A stretch of DNA of 64,000 bases from Erwinia sp. S63. GTDB taxonomy: Bacteria; Pseudomonadota; Gammaproteobacteria; Enterobacterales; Enterobacteriaceae. The notes under the pieces were generated by a model. That model was given only the letters and a program-made list of their open reading frames with translations. It had not been told where the DNA came from and searched no databases. Location: the NCBI RefSeq assembly GCF_016625195.1, contig NZ_JACVUP010000003.1, positions 277,300 to 341,299 of the forward strand. The letters are read 5' to 3'. The first letter of the stretch is position 1, and every line of letters begins with the position of its first letter. Below are positions 44,980 through 53,988 of this stretch, piece by piece. The position numbers were made by a program, and so were the translations under genes.

Positions 44980-45614
44980 TGATGACTCAACCCCACGGCA
45001 TGCTGTTTGTTGCTACCAACATTGGTGCTGAAGACGAAGCAGACTTCAACCAATGGTATGACCATGAACATGTAGAAGAGCGCGTCGCGATCGCTGGCTT
45101 CCTGACCGGAACGCGCTATCAGGCAATCAATGCCGAGCGCAAATATCTTGGCCTGTATGAAACCGAGGCGCTGGAAGCCTTTACCAGTGCGGATTATCAC
45201 GCGGCCTTCACGCGTCAGACCGAATGGTCAGTGAAAAATCTGCAAAAGATGGTTAATCCAATGCGTCGGGTCAGCGCGATCACCCATAAGCATGGCAAAG
45301 GGACCGGCAGCCATCTGGCGGTGGTGACGCTGAAAGCGCTGGATGCCAGCGTGTTGACTGCGTGGCAGCAGCAAATTAACCATACCCCGGGCTATGTTGC
45401 CTCCGGTTTACTCACCCCGGATGTGGTGCTGAGTTCTCCGTTACCATTGGAGAACAAAGAACAGCGTCAAATGCTGCCCATGCTGCTGATTCACTGCAGC
45501 GATGCATCAAGCTGTGACCAGCTGGCCGCACAGGCGGCGGAACTGATGATGGGCGATGTTCAACGCTATGCCTTTAGCTGGCAGTTAACCAAACAGGAGT
45601 TGGCACATGGCTAA
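44979..45614 (+). CDS. Dimeric alpha/beta-barrel (ferredoxin-like) enzyme, unknown
   Basis: Protein of 211 residues that looks like two repeats of a dimeric alpha-beta barrel domain (DEADFNQWYDHEHVEERVAIAGFLTGTRY resembles EthD/DUF4286-type modules; the second half begins near residue 110, HLAVVTLKALDASVLTAWQQQ). Relatives act on small aromatic or amide compounds. Its ATG overlaps the amidase stop by one base, and its end overlaps the transporter by 8 bp. Function unproven. Confidence 0.7.
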   Translation: MMTQPHGMLFVATNIGAEDEADFNQWYDHEHVEERVAIAGFLTGTRYQAINAERKYLGLYETEALEAFTSADYHAAFTRQTEWSVKNLQKMVNPMRRVSAITHKHGKGTGSHLAVVTLKALDASVLTAWQQQINHTPGYVASGLLTPDVVLSSPLPLENKEQRQMLPMLLIHCSDASSCDQLAAQAAELMMGDVQRYAFSWQLTKQELAHG

Positions 45615-46920
45615 TACAGACTCTTCATTACAGCAGGCGGTGCGTGATAAGCGTACCGCTTCAAAAACCGGCCGTCTGGCCGCAGCCAGTTCTATTGGCA
45701 CTGCGCTGGAGTGGTATGACTTTACCGTTTACAACATCATGGCCGCGCTGATGTTTAACCATGTGTTCTTCCCTAGCTTTGATCCACTGGTCGGCACCAT
45801 TCTGGCATTTTCAACCTATGCGGTAGGTTACATTTCACGTCCGCTGGGCGGTTTTGTGTTTGGTCATCTGGGGGATGTCGCTGGGCGCAAAGCGGTGCTG
45901 ATCATTACGCTGGTGATCATGGGCGTCACCACCGCCTTAATGGGCTTGCTGCCCGGCTATGCGGTGTGGGGCATCTGGAGTCCGGTGCTGTTGGTCGCGC
46001 TGCGTTTTGTGCAAGGTATTGCACTGGGCGGTGAATGGGCGGGTGCCGTTTTACTGTCGATGGAGCACGGCGATGCCGACAAACGAGGCCGTAATGCCTC
46101 CTTTGCGCAGGTTGGGCCTTCCTGCGGTACATTGATTGGCACCGGTTTTATCACGCTGGTGACGGTGATGATGAGCGCCGATCAGTTCCAGGCATGGGGC
46201 TGGCGCATTCCGTTCCTGCTGAGTCTGCTGCTGGTGATTTTTGGATTGTGGTTACGTCGTGGCGTGGAAGAGACGCCGACCTTTGTCGCGATGCAGGCTG
46301 CAGAAAAAACGACGCATACGCCACTGAAAGAGGTGTTCGTCAACTATCCTAAACAGCTACTGATTGCGGGGGGATCACGTATCGGTTCTGATGTGCTGTA
46401 CGCTCTGGTGGTGGTGTTTACCCTGACCTATGTCACCACCGTGCTGCAACTGCCACGCCCTTTGGCTTTGATGGCTACGATGTTAGGTGCAATAGGGAAC
46501 GCGATCACCGTCCCGATGTTTGGCGCGCTATCGGATAAGTGGGGACGCCGCCCGGTGTACATCACTGGCGCAGTGTTGGCGATCATCTGGTCATTCGTGT
46601 TCTTCGTGCTCCTGGACAGCACGCAGCCGGTGCTGATTGTGATGGCGGTGATAGGTGGTCTGCTGATCCATGCGATCATGTATGGCCCACAGGCCGCGTT
46701 CGTCACTGAGCAGTTTCCCAGCCACGTTCGCTATGCCGGGTCATCACTGGCCTACACGCTGGCAGGTATTGTTGGCGGCGGATTTGCGCCGTTGATCATC
46801 ACCACGCTCTATAAAGAAATGGGCAGCACGCTGTGGGTGTCGCTGTACGTTACGCTGGCAATGTTGATCACGCTGTTTGCCGTGTGGAAGGCAAAAGAGA
46901 CGGCGCATAAGCCGTTGTAA
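45607..46920 (+). CDS. MFS metabolite:H+ symporter (MHS family)
   Basis: Importer of 437 residues of the ShiA/CitA/ProP group. Helix 1 reads GTALEWYDFTVYNIMAALMFNHVFFP, and the loop-2/3 signature is GGFVFGHLGDVAGRKAVLIITLVIMGVTT; RFVQGIALGGEWAGAVLLSMEH is the MHS motif of helix 4. Last gene of the DUF2848/amidase operon, so it should import the substrate of that pathway, probably an organic acid or amide-bearing metabolite. Confidence 0.91.
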   Translation: MANTDSSLQQAVRDKRTASKTGRLAAASSIGTALEWYDFTVYNIMAALMFNHVFFPSFDPLVGTILAFSTYAVGYISRPLGGFVFGHLGDVAGRKAVLIITLVIMGVTTALMGLLPGYAVWGIWSPVLLVALRFVQGIALGGEWAGAVLLSMEHGDADKRGRNASFAQVGPSCGTLIGTGFITLVTVMMSADQFQAWGWRIPFLLSLLLVIFGLWLRRGVEETPTFVAMQAAEKTTHTPLKEVFVNYPKQLLIAGGSRIGSDVLYALVVVFTLTYVTTVLQLPRPLALMATMLGAIGNAITVPMFGALSDKWGRRPVYITGAVLAIIWSFVFFVLLDSTQPVLIVMAVIGGLLIHAIMYGPQAAFVTEQFPSHVRYAGSSLAYTLAGIVGGGFAPLIITTLYKEMGSTLWVSLYVTLAMLITLFAVWKAKETAHKPL

Positions 46921-46928
46921 ATCAAATA

Positions 46929-46952
46929 ATCGCGCCGCTAGCGCGGCGCGAT
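46929..46952 (+). terminator. GC-rich hairpin ending the amidase operon
   Basis: ATCGCGCCGC (46929-46938) pairs perfectly with GCGGCGCGAT (46943-46952) around TAGC, 8 bp after the stop codon. There is no T run after it, so it is a stable stem with uncertain termination. Confidence 0.65.
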
Positions 46953-47090
46953 ACACCTGGCATTAAAATTCTGCCGATTTTTGCTCTTATAGGCCTTTTG
47001 AAACAGAATCGAAAAATGTGATGTTATTTTTAAAGCTTGATAGAATGTGAAGTTGTATCCGAAAGGTAATCGCAAAACAGAGAGGGCTTA

Positions 47091-47258
47091 ATGAGTAATA
47101 ACAGAAATGAGCAGGCCACCTATGCAAAGCCATCTCGTGCGGACATTACCCGCTCTGTCGCAACGTCAACGGCGGTGGAAACAGGGCAGCCATCAGCTAA
47201 AATTGAAGCCTCACTTGAAGCCGCTCGAAAGAAATTCGCACATCTTCGCCTGGCTTAG
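47091..47258 (+). CDS. Possible 55-residue hydrophilic protein
   Basis: Small open frame starting MSNNRNEQATYAKPSRADI and ending EASLEAARKKFAHLRLA. An AGAGAGGG site lies 5-12 bp upstream. The product is Ser/Thr/Ala-rich with a charged C-terminal helix and no membrane segment. A longer frame overlaps it in another phase (47107-47328) but has no ribosome site. It is isolated in a 911-bp region; its reality is uncertain. Confidence 0.45.
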   Translation: MSNNRNEQATYAKPSRADITRSVATSTAVETGQPSAKIEASLEAARKKFAHLRLA

Positions 47259-47831
47259 TGGCTTCTCAATGCCTCCCATACCCAATGCTGCATTGGCTCG
47301 TAATTCAGTGACATACCTGAATGTATAGCTGAAATGTATTGGGCTTTATTACATTCCCAGCTTTGATAATTCAAGGTCTTATAACCAGCCTGAACCGCCA
47401 TCACATCGGCTAAAAGTCGTGATAATCATCCATTACCCTCACTACTTGAAACGTTGTATCGATTCATGATTTAGCGCGAAATAAGTTAAGGTGTGAGATA
47501 ATCATAACCTCCGAGAAATAATGCAACAATGACCTTTAAATCAGTGCATTACAGTTACGGTGTGAGAATAAGCTTTTCTTCATTTTTTGTGATCATCCTT
47601 TGAAAATTAATGTTTAATTACATATGCATGAATATGCATATCATCGCAGTCAAATTTTGAACACTCACACATATTCCCACCAATCGTTGACCAACCGCAA
47701 ATTTCTGTCATCTCAATCATTACTCTCAGGCTAACGATCCCGCCTCCAGGTTGATTGATGCCATCACCGCTTAAGACCACACTTTCCTGCGTTGACGTAA
47801 TCAAGCGATTCGCTCATTCAGGAGGTTAGTC
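47259..47831. other. 573-bp AT-rich region upstream of mdcA
   Basis: No gene supported. GGTGTGAGA occurs at 47490-47498 and 47559-47567. The palindrome ATATGCAT occurs twice, 10 bp apart (47622-47629 and 47632-47639). The malonate operon promoter and the binding sites for its LysR regulator should be here. AGGAGG at 47820-47825 precedes the mdcA start. Confidence 0.5.
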
Positions 47832-49487
47832 ATGTCATCAGGACAACAAACGGCGCGGGTGTGGAATACGCGCCGTACCGAGAAACAACGGCGACAGGCG
47901 TCGTTGCCGGTGCAGGGCAAGGTATTACCCACCGATCAGATGGTGGAGATGCTGGAAAAGTTAATCTCGCCGGGCGACCGTGTCGTACTGGAAGGCAATA
48001 ACCAAAAACAGGCCGATTTCCTCTCGCGTATGCTGGCCGAGGTCAATCCGCAAAAAGTGCACAATCTGCATATGATCATGCCGAGCGTGGGCCGCAGTGA
48101 ACACCTCGACATCTTCGAAAAAGGCATCGCCCGTAAGCTCGATTTCTCCTTCTCCGGCACGCAAAGTCTGCGCATTTCGCAGCTGCTGGAAGACGATCAG
48201 CTGGAAATCGGTGCGATTCACACTTACATCGAGCTCTATTCCCGCCTGTACGTTGACCTCGCGCCCAATGTCGCGCTGATCGCCGGATTCAAAGCTGACC
48301 GTAAAGGCAACCTCTACACTGGGGCGAGCACCGAAGATACGCCAGCATTGGTGGAAGCGGCGGCTTTCCACGACGGGATTGTGATCGCTCAGGTTAACGA
48401 ATTAGTGGATGACGAATGCGATCTGCCGCGCGTCGATATTCCCGGTTCGTGGATCGATTACGTGGTGGTCGCCGACAAACCCTTCTTTATCGAGCCGTTG
48501 TTTACCCGCGACCCACGTCTGATCAAACAGGAACACATCCTGATGGCGATGATGGCGATCAAAGGCATCTACGCCGAGCATCAGGTGCAATCGCTCAATC
48601 ACGGCATTGGTTTCAACACTGCCGCCATCGAATTGCTGCTGCCGACCTACGGTGAACAGCTCGGCCTAAAAGGCAAAATCTGTAAGCACTGGACGCTGAA
48701 CCCGCATCCCACGCTCATCCCGGCGATTGAGAGCGGCTGGGTCGAGAGCGTGCACTGCTTCGGCGGTGAATTGGGGATGGAGGAGTACATCCGCGCCCGT
48801 CCCGATATTTTCTTTACCGGTGCCGATGGCTCGATGCGCTCTAACCGCGCCATGTGCCAGCTGGCAGGTCAGTATGCCGTCGATATGTTTATCGGCTCGA
48901 CGCTGCAAATCGATGGCCTGGCAAACTCCTCAACTGTGACGCGTGGTCGTCTCTCTGGCTTTGGTGGCGCCCCGAATATGGGCCACGATCCGCACGGTCG
49001 TCGCCATGCTACCGCCGCATGGCTGGCAATGAAAAATGGCGAAGATGCCATGGAACGTGGTCGCAAGCTGGTGGTGCAGATGGTGGAAACCTTCCAGGCA
49101 GGCGTGAAGCCGACCTTCGTTGAGAAACTCGATGCCATTGAAGTGGCGAAAAACTCTGGAATGCCGCTGGCGCCGGTAATGATCTATGGCGATGACGTGA
49201 CGCATGTCCTGACCGAAGAGGGTATTGCCTACCTCTATCGTGCGCAGGACCTCGAAGAGCGTCGGGCGATGGTGGCGGCGGTGGCCGGTATTACCGATAT
49301 CGGACTGGGGGTCGATGCCAAACGTGTGGCAGAACTGCGTCGCAGCGGCAAAGTGGTGTTCCCGGAAGATCTTGGGATTCGCCGTTCTGATGCCACCCGT
49401 TCACTGCTGGCGGCGGGTAGCGTGGCCGATCTGGTCGAGTGGTCGGATGGCCTCTACAACCCACCGGCAAAATTCCGGAGCTGGTAA
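47832..49487 (+). CDS. mdcA: Malonate decarboxylase alpha subunit
   Basis: Cytosolic acetyl-S-ACP:malonate ACP transferase, 551 residues, the usual length. It exchanges malonate for acetate on the acyl carrier protein. Landmarks: VWNTRRTEKQRRQASL at the start, PGDRVVLEGNNQKQADFLSR, NLHMIMPSVGRSEHLDIFE, LNHGIGFNTAAIELLLPTYGE and GRLSGFGGAPNMGHDPHGRRH. First gene of mdcABCDEFGH; its stop codon TAA shares a base with the mdcB ATG. Strong AGGAGG site. Confidence 0.97.
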   Translation: MSSGQQTARVWNTRRTEKQRRQASLPVQGKVLPTDQMVEMLEKLISPGDRVVLEGNNQKQADFLSRMLAEVNPQKVHNLHMIMPSVGRSEHLDIFEKGIARKLDFSFSGTQSLRISQLLEDDQLEIGAIHTYIELYSRLYVDLAPNVALIAGFKADRKGNLYTGASTEDTPALVEAAAFHDGIVIAQVNELVDDECDLPRVDIPGSWIDYVVVADKPFFIEPLFTRDPRLIKQEHILMAMMAIKGIYAEHQVQSLNHGIGFNTAAIELLLPTYGEQLGLKGKICKHWTLNPHPTLIPAIESGWVESVHCFGGELGMEEYIRARPDIFFTGADGSMRSNRAMCQLAGQYAVDMFIGSTLQIDGLANSSTVTRGRLSGFGGAPNMGHDPHGRRHATAAWLAMKNGEDAMERGRKLVVQMVETFQAGVKPTFVEKLDAIEVAKNSGMPLAPVMIYGDDVTHVLTEEGIAYLYRAQDLEERRAMVAAVAGITDIGLGVDAKRVAELRRSGKVVFPEDLGIRRSDATRSLLAAGSVADLVEWSDGLYNPPAKFRSW

Positions 49488-50338
49488 TGAAACGACTCGC
49501 GCCGCAATCGGTTGAAAGCTGCCTGCATCAGCTGGCTCAGCACGCCACCGATTGCCTGATCGAAGAAGTGAACCTGACGCCCAAGCCGGGGCTGGTGGAT
49601 CGTCGCGGCAGCGGCGCGCATCAGGATCTCTCGCTGGCGATGATGGAACGTTCTGCACGCAGCCTGACGCCGACCTTTTATGCGCTGGCGCAACAGTGCT
49701 GGCAGCGTCCAGCGGATATCGCACTGCGCGAAACCGTGGGGCGCCTTGGTCGCGAAGGGGAGCGTCAGATGATGGCTGCCACCGACGGGGTGAATACTCA
49801 TCGTGGCGCGATCTGGGCATTGGGTTTGCTGGTCAGCGCGGCGGCGATGCGCGGCGGTGAGGCAAGCAGCGATCAACTCTGCACTCGTGCCGCTGAACTG
49901 GCTTGTTTACCGGATCGCCACGCACCCAAAACCTTCAGTAAAGGGTTACGTGCCGTGCATCGCTTTCAGGTGCCGGGCGCACGTGAAGAAGCGCAACAGG
50001 GCTTTCCGCATATCACCCAATTGGCGCTGCCGCAGTTACTGCTTAGCCGCCGCGCCGGGGCCGATGAAACCGAGGCGCGGCTTGATGCGCTGATGGCGAT
50101 TCTGACCTCGCTCAGTGATACCTGCGTGCTGAACCGTGCGGGCATGCCAGGGCTGCTGACCTTACAACGCGGTGCGCAGGCGGTGTTACAGGCGGGCGGA
50201 GTGGCACAGGCGGCGGGTCGTCAGGCTTTACAACAACTGGATAGCGCGATGCTGGCGCTGAATGCATCGCCAGGCGGCGCGGCTGATTTACTCGCCGCCA
50301 CGCTGTTTATCGATCGCGTCAGCATCGCCACTCATTGA
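49487..50338 (+). CDS. mdcB: Triphosphoribosyl-dephospho-CoA synthase
   Basis: Makes 2'-(5''-triphosphoribosyl)-3'-dephospho-CoA, the precursor of the carrier protein prosthetic group, from dephospho-CoA and ATP. 283 residues from ATG 49487, which overlaps the mdcA stop. The CitG/MdcB family motifs are present: LIEEVNLTPKPGLVDRRGSGAHQDLSLAMM, ATDGVNTHRGAIWALG and LTSLSDTCVLNRAG. A longer in-frame extension to 49439 lies inside mdcA and is not needed. Confidence 0.95.
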   Translation: MKRLAPQSVESCLHQLAQHATDCLIEEVNLTPKPGLVDRRGSGAHQDLSLAMMERSARSLTPTFYALAQQCWQRPADIALRETVGRLGREGERQMMAATDGVNTHRGAIWALGLLVSAAAMRGGEASSDQLCTRAAELACLPDRHAPKTFSKGLRAVHRFQVPGAREEAQQGFPHITQLALPQLLLSRRAGADETEARLDALMAILTSLSDTCVLNRAGMPGLLTLQRGAQAVLQAGGVAQAAGRQALQQLDSAMLALNASPGGAADLLAATLFIDRVSIATH

Positions 50339-50351
50339 TTAAGAGGTTGCT

Positions 50352-50651
50352 ATGGAAAAGATAACGTTGTCTTACCCGGCACGTCGCACGCTCAGCGGAC
50401 AAGCGCTGGCTGGCGTGGTGGGCTCAGGAGATATGGAAGTCATTTATCGCGCGGATAACAGCGCCTTGCTCAGCGTGGCGATCACCACCTCGGTGGATAA
50501 CAGCAAAGCGCGTTGGGATGCGTTGTTCAGCCGCCTGGCGCAACTGACTGAGCTACCGGCGGGCCAACTGGTGATCCACGATTTTGGTGCCACGCCGGGC
50601 GTTGCGCGTATTCGCATCGAACAGGTGTTTGAGGAGGTGAACCATGCGTGA
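50352..50651 (+). CDS. mdcC: Malonate decarboxylase acyl carrier protein (delta)
   Basis: Acyl carrier subunit of 99 residues. Serine 25 in VVGSGDMEVIY is at the position that carries the phosphoribosyl-dephospho-CoA group in Klebsiella MdcC. The carrier swings acetyl and malonyl thioesters between the alpha and beta/gamma subunits. Overlaps mdcD by 8 bp. Confidence 0.96.
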   Translation: MEKITLSYPARRTLSGQALAGVVGSGDMEVIYRADNSALLSVAITTSVDNSKARWDALFSRLAQLTELPAGQLVIHDFGATPGVARIRIEQVFEEVNHA

Positions 50652-51480
50652 TGACAGCAGCTTTATCGAATTACGCGCCCGTCAGCGTGCGCTGGCATTG
50701 CTGGACAGCGGCAGTGCGCGCGAACTGCTCGATCCGTTCGAAGGCGTAATGTCTCCCTGGCTGGAGAAGCAGGGCATTGTGCCGCAGGCCGATGACGGCA
50801 TGGTGGTGATGAAAGGCACGCTTAATGGCAATCCCACTGTGGTAATTGCCATTGAAGGCACCTTCCAGGGCGGCAGCATGGGGGAAGTCTCCGGCGCAAA
50901 AATGGCGGGTGCGCTGGAGCTGGCGGCTGAAGACAACCGCAACGGCATTCCAACCCAGGCCATTTTGTGTCTGGAAACCGGCGGCGTGCGCTTGCAGGAA
51001 GCCAATTTGGGGCTGGCGGCGATTGCCGATATCCATGCCGCGATTGTCGATCTGCGTCAGTACACCCCGGTGATCGGCATCGTCGCCGGAACCGTTGGCT
51101 GCTTTGGCGGGATGTCGATTGCCGCTGCGCTGTGCAGTCACTTGATTGTTACGCGTGAGGCACGTCTGGGACTCAATGGCCCGCAGGTGATTGAGCAGGA
51201 AGCGGGGATTGATGAGTATGACTCGCGCGATCGTCCGTTTATCTGGAGCATGACCGGCGGCGAGATTCGTTATCAAAGTGGGCTGGTCGATGCGTTAGTG
51301 CAGGACGGCGTGCAGGCGGTGAAAACGGCGGTGGATGCGGCATTAGCGCAAGGTGTTCCAGCGCAGCATCGCAGCGAGAATTATGCCTTCTATCTTGAGC
51401 GCTTAAGCCATTTCGATACTGCACAACAGGCCAGCACCGCCACCATTCATCAGGTTTTCAGCCCGGAGGTGAAATCATGA
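50644..51480 (+). CDS. mdcD: Malonate decarboxylase beta subunit
   Basis: Crotonase-fold subunit of 278 residues that, with MdcE, decarboxylates malonyl-S-ACP to acetyl-S-ACP. The fold shows GTFQGGSMGEVSGAKMAGALELA (oxyanion-type region), ETGGVRLQEANLGLAAIADIH and VAGTVGCFGGMSIAAALC. Overlaps mdcE by 4 bp. Confidence 0.96.
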   Translation: MRDDSSFIELRARQRALALLDSGSARELLDPFEGVMSPWLEKQGIVPQADDGMVVMKGTLNGNPTVVIAIEGTFQGGSMGEVSGAKMAGALELAAEDNRNGIPTQAILCLETGGVRLQEANLGLAAIADIHAAIVDLRQYTPVIGIVAGTVGCFGGMSIAAALCSHLIVTREARLGLNGPQVIEQEAGIDEYDSRDRPFIWSMTGGEIRYQSGLVDALVQDGVQAVKTAVDAALAQGVPAQHRSENYAFYLERLSHFDTAQQASTATIHQVFSPEVKS

Positions 51481-52277
51481 GCGCACACAACAGTCGGGGC
51501 GAGCTATGGCTCAACCAGTTAACCGCCGGTGCATCCCGCCGCGCTGGGCTTTGCCAGTCGGTACAGGTAGCAGACGCCCATCTGAATGGCGAAACCGCCC
51601 GTTTTATTGCCGTTGTTCCGGATGCGCACAATCGCTATCCACGCGCTGCGCAAGGCGAAGTCGGTTTGCTTGAAGGCTGGACGCTGGCAAAAGTGGTGCA
51701 AGAGACCATTGCCGAAGACGCCGCAAACGCAGTGAAGCGACCCATCATTGCGGTGATTGATGTGCCGAGTCAGGCTTATGGCCGTCGTGAAGAGGGCTTT
51801 GGTATTCATCAGGCACTGGCGGGCGCTGCGGGTGCTTATGCGCAAGCGCGGCTGGCTGGGCATCCGGTGATTGGGCTGATCGTGGGTAAGGCGATGTCCG
51901 GGGCGTTTCTGGCGCACGGCTATCAGGCCAATCGACTGATCGCGTTTAACGATCCGGCCGTGCAGGTGCACGCCATGGGCAAAGACTCGGCTGCGCGTAT
52001 CACCTTGCGCACCGTGGAAGCGCTGGAGAAACTCGCCGCCAGCGTGCCGCCGATGGCCTACGACATTGGTAATTACGCCACCTTGGGGCTGCTCTCATCG
52101 CTGTTGGATATCACCCATCCTGATGCGCCGACGGCCGAAGAGGTCACACGCGTAAAAGCCACGTTGGCGGAAGCGATTGATGATACACGCCGCGTGCCGG
52201 GTCGAGGTTCACGCCTCGCCGCTCCGAATCGTCAAAGCTCGGCGCTGGTGCGCGAACGTCTGCGCGCCAGCTGGTAA
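51477..52277 (+). CDS. mdcE: Malonate decarboxylase gamma subunit
   Basis: Crotonase-fold partner of MdcD, 266 residues. The family core GRREEGFGIHQALAGAAGAYAQARLAGHPVIGLIVGKAMSGAFLAHG is complete. Forms the carboxy-lyase with MdcD. Translational overlap with mdcD. A 140-bp gap with a GC-rich stem region follows before mdcF, so mdcF may be differently expressed. Confidence 0.95.
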   Translation: MSAHNSRGELWLNQLTAGASRRAGLCQSVQVADAHLNGETARFIAVVPDAHNRYPRAAQGEVGLLEGWTLAKVVQETIAEDAANAVKRPIIAVIDVPSQAYGRREEGFGIHQALAGAAGAYAQARLAGHPVIGLIVGKAMSGAFLAHGYQANRLIAFNDPAVQVHAMGKDSAARITLRTVEALEKLAASVPPMAYDIGNYATLGLLSSLLDITHPDAPTAEEVTRVKATLAEAIDDTRRVPGRGSRLAAPNRQSSALVRERLRASW

Positions 52278-52417
52278 CACCCTAATAATAAAAAGCATTA
52301 AATCAACCTGCCGGCTGTCAGTATGCCGGGCGCTCGCGGCGTCCGGCCTCTGCGGCAACTGATAAATTCAACACCATCGCGTCAGTACTCACTCTTTTAA
52401 TAACAAACAGGTGATTT

Positions 52418-53377
52418 ATGACTTACGTGATTCTGCATGCTCTGGCTCCGATCTTCATTATCATGTTGCTCGGATTTTGGGCCGGCAAAGCCAAAATGGT
52501 TGATAACAAGAATGTCTCTTTACTGAATATTTTTGTGATGGATTTTGCACTGCCCGCCGCGTTGTTCAGCGCCACGGTGCAAACGCCGTGGAGCGGGATC
52601 GTGGCGCAGATGCCGCTAATTGTGGTGCTGACGTTAGCGATGTGGATCGCCTATGCGGTGCTCTATTTTGTTGCCACTAAGATTTTCAAAAAATCGCCAC
52701 AGGATGCTGCGGTGCTGACGCTAACCGTGGCGCTGCCTAACTATGCGGCGCTGGGTTTACCGATTCTCGGCAGCGTAGTGGGCGAAGGCTCAGCAACCTC
52801 ACTGTCCGTTGCCGTTTCTATTGCCTGCGGGTCGGTACTGATGACACCGTTCTGCCTGCTGATTCTGGAGCGTGAAAAAGCGCGCACCGCCGGGGAAACG
52901 CAGCGATCAACGTTGGCGATGCTGCCGGTATTGATGTGGCGTTCGGTGAAAAAACCGATTGTTCTGGGCCCGTTGCTGGGCGTGGTGCTGTCAGCCATTG
53001 GCATCAAAATGCCGGATTTGGTGCTGGCCGCGATTAAACCTCTCGGTCTGGCTGCCACCGCCGCCGCACTGTTCCTGACCGGGGTGATCCTCTCGGCACG
53101 TCAGCTGAAAATCAACAGCATGGTGATCAGCTCGACGGTGACTAAATTGCTCATCCAACCGTTACTGGCGTGGGGCATTGTGATGTTGTTTGGTTTGCAC
53201 GGCACCGTCGCGATCACCGCGATTCTGATGATAGCGCTGTCGGCGGGCTTCTTCGGCGTGGTGTTTGGCAATCGCTTTGGCGTGCAGTCGCCGGATGCCG
53301 AAGCGGTGCTGTTACTGAGTTCGCTGCTGTCGATTGTGTCACTGCCGCTGTTTATTAGCTTAACTTCAGGAATGTAA
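52418..53377 (+). CDS. mdcF: Malonate transporter (auxin efflux carrier family)
   Basis: Inner-membrane carrier of 319 residues with 10 predicted helices, of the AEC family. FMVMDFALPAALFSATVQTP-like and TVALPNYAALGLPILGSVVGEG motifs match MdcF of Klebsiella. Moves malonate into the cell. AGGTG precedes the ATG. Followed directly by mdcG, whose ATG overlaps its stop. Confidence 0.93.
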   Translation: MTYVILHALAPIFIIMLLGFWAGKAKMVDNKNVSLLNIFVMDFALPAALFSATVQTPWSGIVAQMPLIVVLTLAMWIAYAVLYFVATKIFKKSPQDAAVLTLTVALPNYAALGLPILGSVVGEGSATSLSVAVSIACGSVLMTPFCLLILEREKARTAGETQRSTLAMLPVLMWRSVKKPIVLGPLLGVVLSAIGIKMPDLVLAAIKPLGLAATAAALFLTGVILSARQLKINSMVISSTVTKLLIQPLLAWGIVMLFGLHGTVAITAILMIALSAGFFGVVFGNRFGVQSPDAEAVLLLSSLLSIVSLPLFISLTSGM

Positions 53378-53988
53378 TGATGAATATCCGCCCACACGAT
53401 CTGCTCTGGCTGCACGCTGATACCACGCTGCTCGACATTAAAGAAAGCTGGGTGGCGCAGCAGTGGAACGCTCAGCAGCCGGTCGTGGTGCGGCGTGATG
53501 TGATGCAGCAGGATCGCATCCCGATTGGCGTGCGCGGCAGTGCGCGCCATCACAGGGCTGCGGGCTGGGTACGGATGCAGGATGTGCTGCGAGTTGATGC
53601 GCCTGAAGCGTTGATAGCGCATGCAAGCGATTCTGTGTTTCGCGCATTACCCACGGTTGAGGCATTGATACAACTGCATCAGCAGCGCTGGTCATGGTCG
53701 TGGGGCGTAACCGGCAGCACGGGATTCGCTCTGGCGACCGGGTTGCCGGTGTTGCATGCCATGAGCGATCTCGATCTGTTAATTCGTGCACCGTTGCCGT
53801 TGCAGGCGGAGGAATTTAATGCCTGGCAGCAGCAACTTGCACGTTTACCCTGTCGTGCAGATACCCAGATAGAAACGCCGGTGGGGGCGTTCGCGCTTAA
53901 TGAGTGGCTGCGTGAGGGGCGCGTGTTGTTAAAAACCGCGCGCGGTCCCCGTCTGACACATCTTCCCTGGACGGAGGAAATCGAATGA
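53377..53988 (+). CDS. mdcG: Malonate decarboxylase holo-ACP synthase
   Basis: Phosphoribosyl-dephospho-CoA transferase of 203 residues that loads the prosthetic group onto MdcC. The nucleotidyltransferase-type GS...DxD signature is WGVTGSTGFALATGLPVLHAMSDLDLLIRA, with D131 and D133 corresponding to the essential aspartates known in Klebsiella MdcG. Overlaps mdcH by 4 bp. Confidence 0.94.
   Translation: MMNIRPHDLLWLHADTTLLDIKESWVAQQWNAQQPVVVRRDVMQQDRIPIGVRGSARHHRAAGWVRMQDVLRVDAPEALIAHASDSVFRALPTVEALIQLHQQRWSWSWGVTGSTGFALATGLPVLHAMSDLDLLIRAPLPLQAEEFNAWQQQLARLPCRADTQIETPVGAFALNEWLREGRVLLKTARGPRLTHLPWTEEIE

Noticed and set aside
47607..47804. 65-codon frame on the minus strand
   Set aside because: No ribosome site or recognisable product, and it lies in the mdcA control region.
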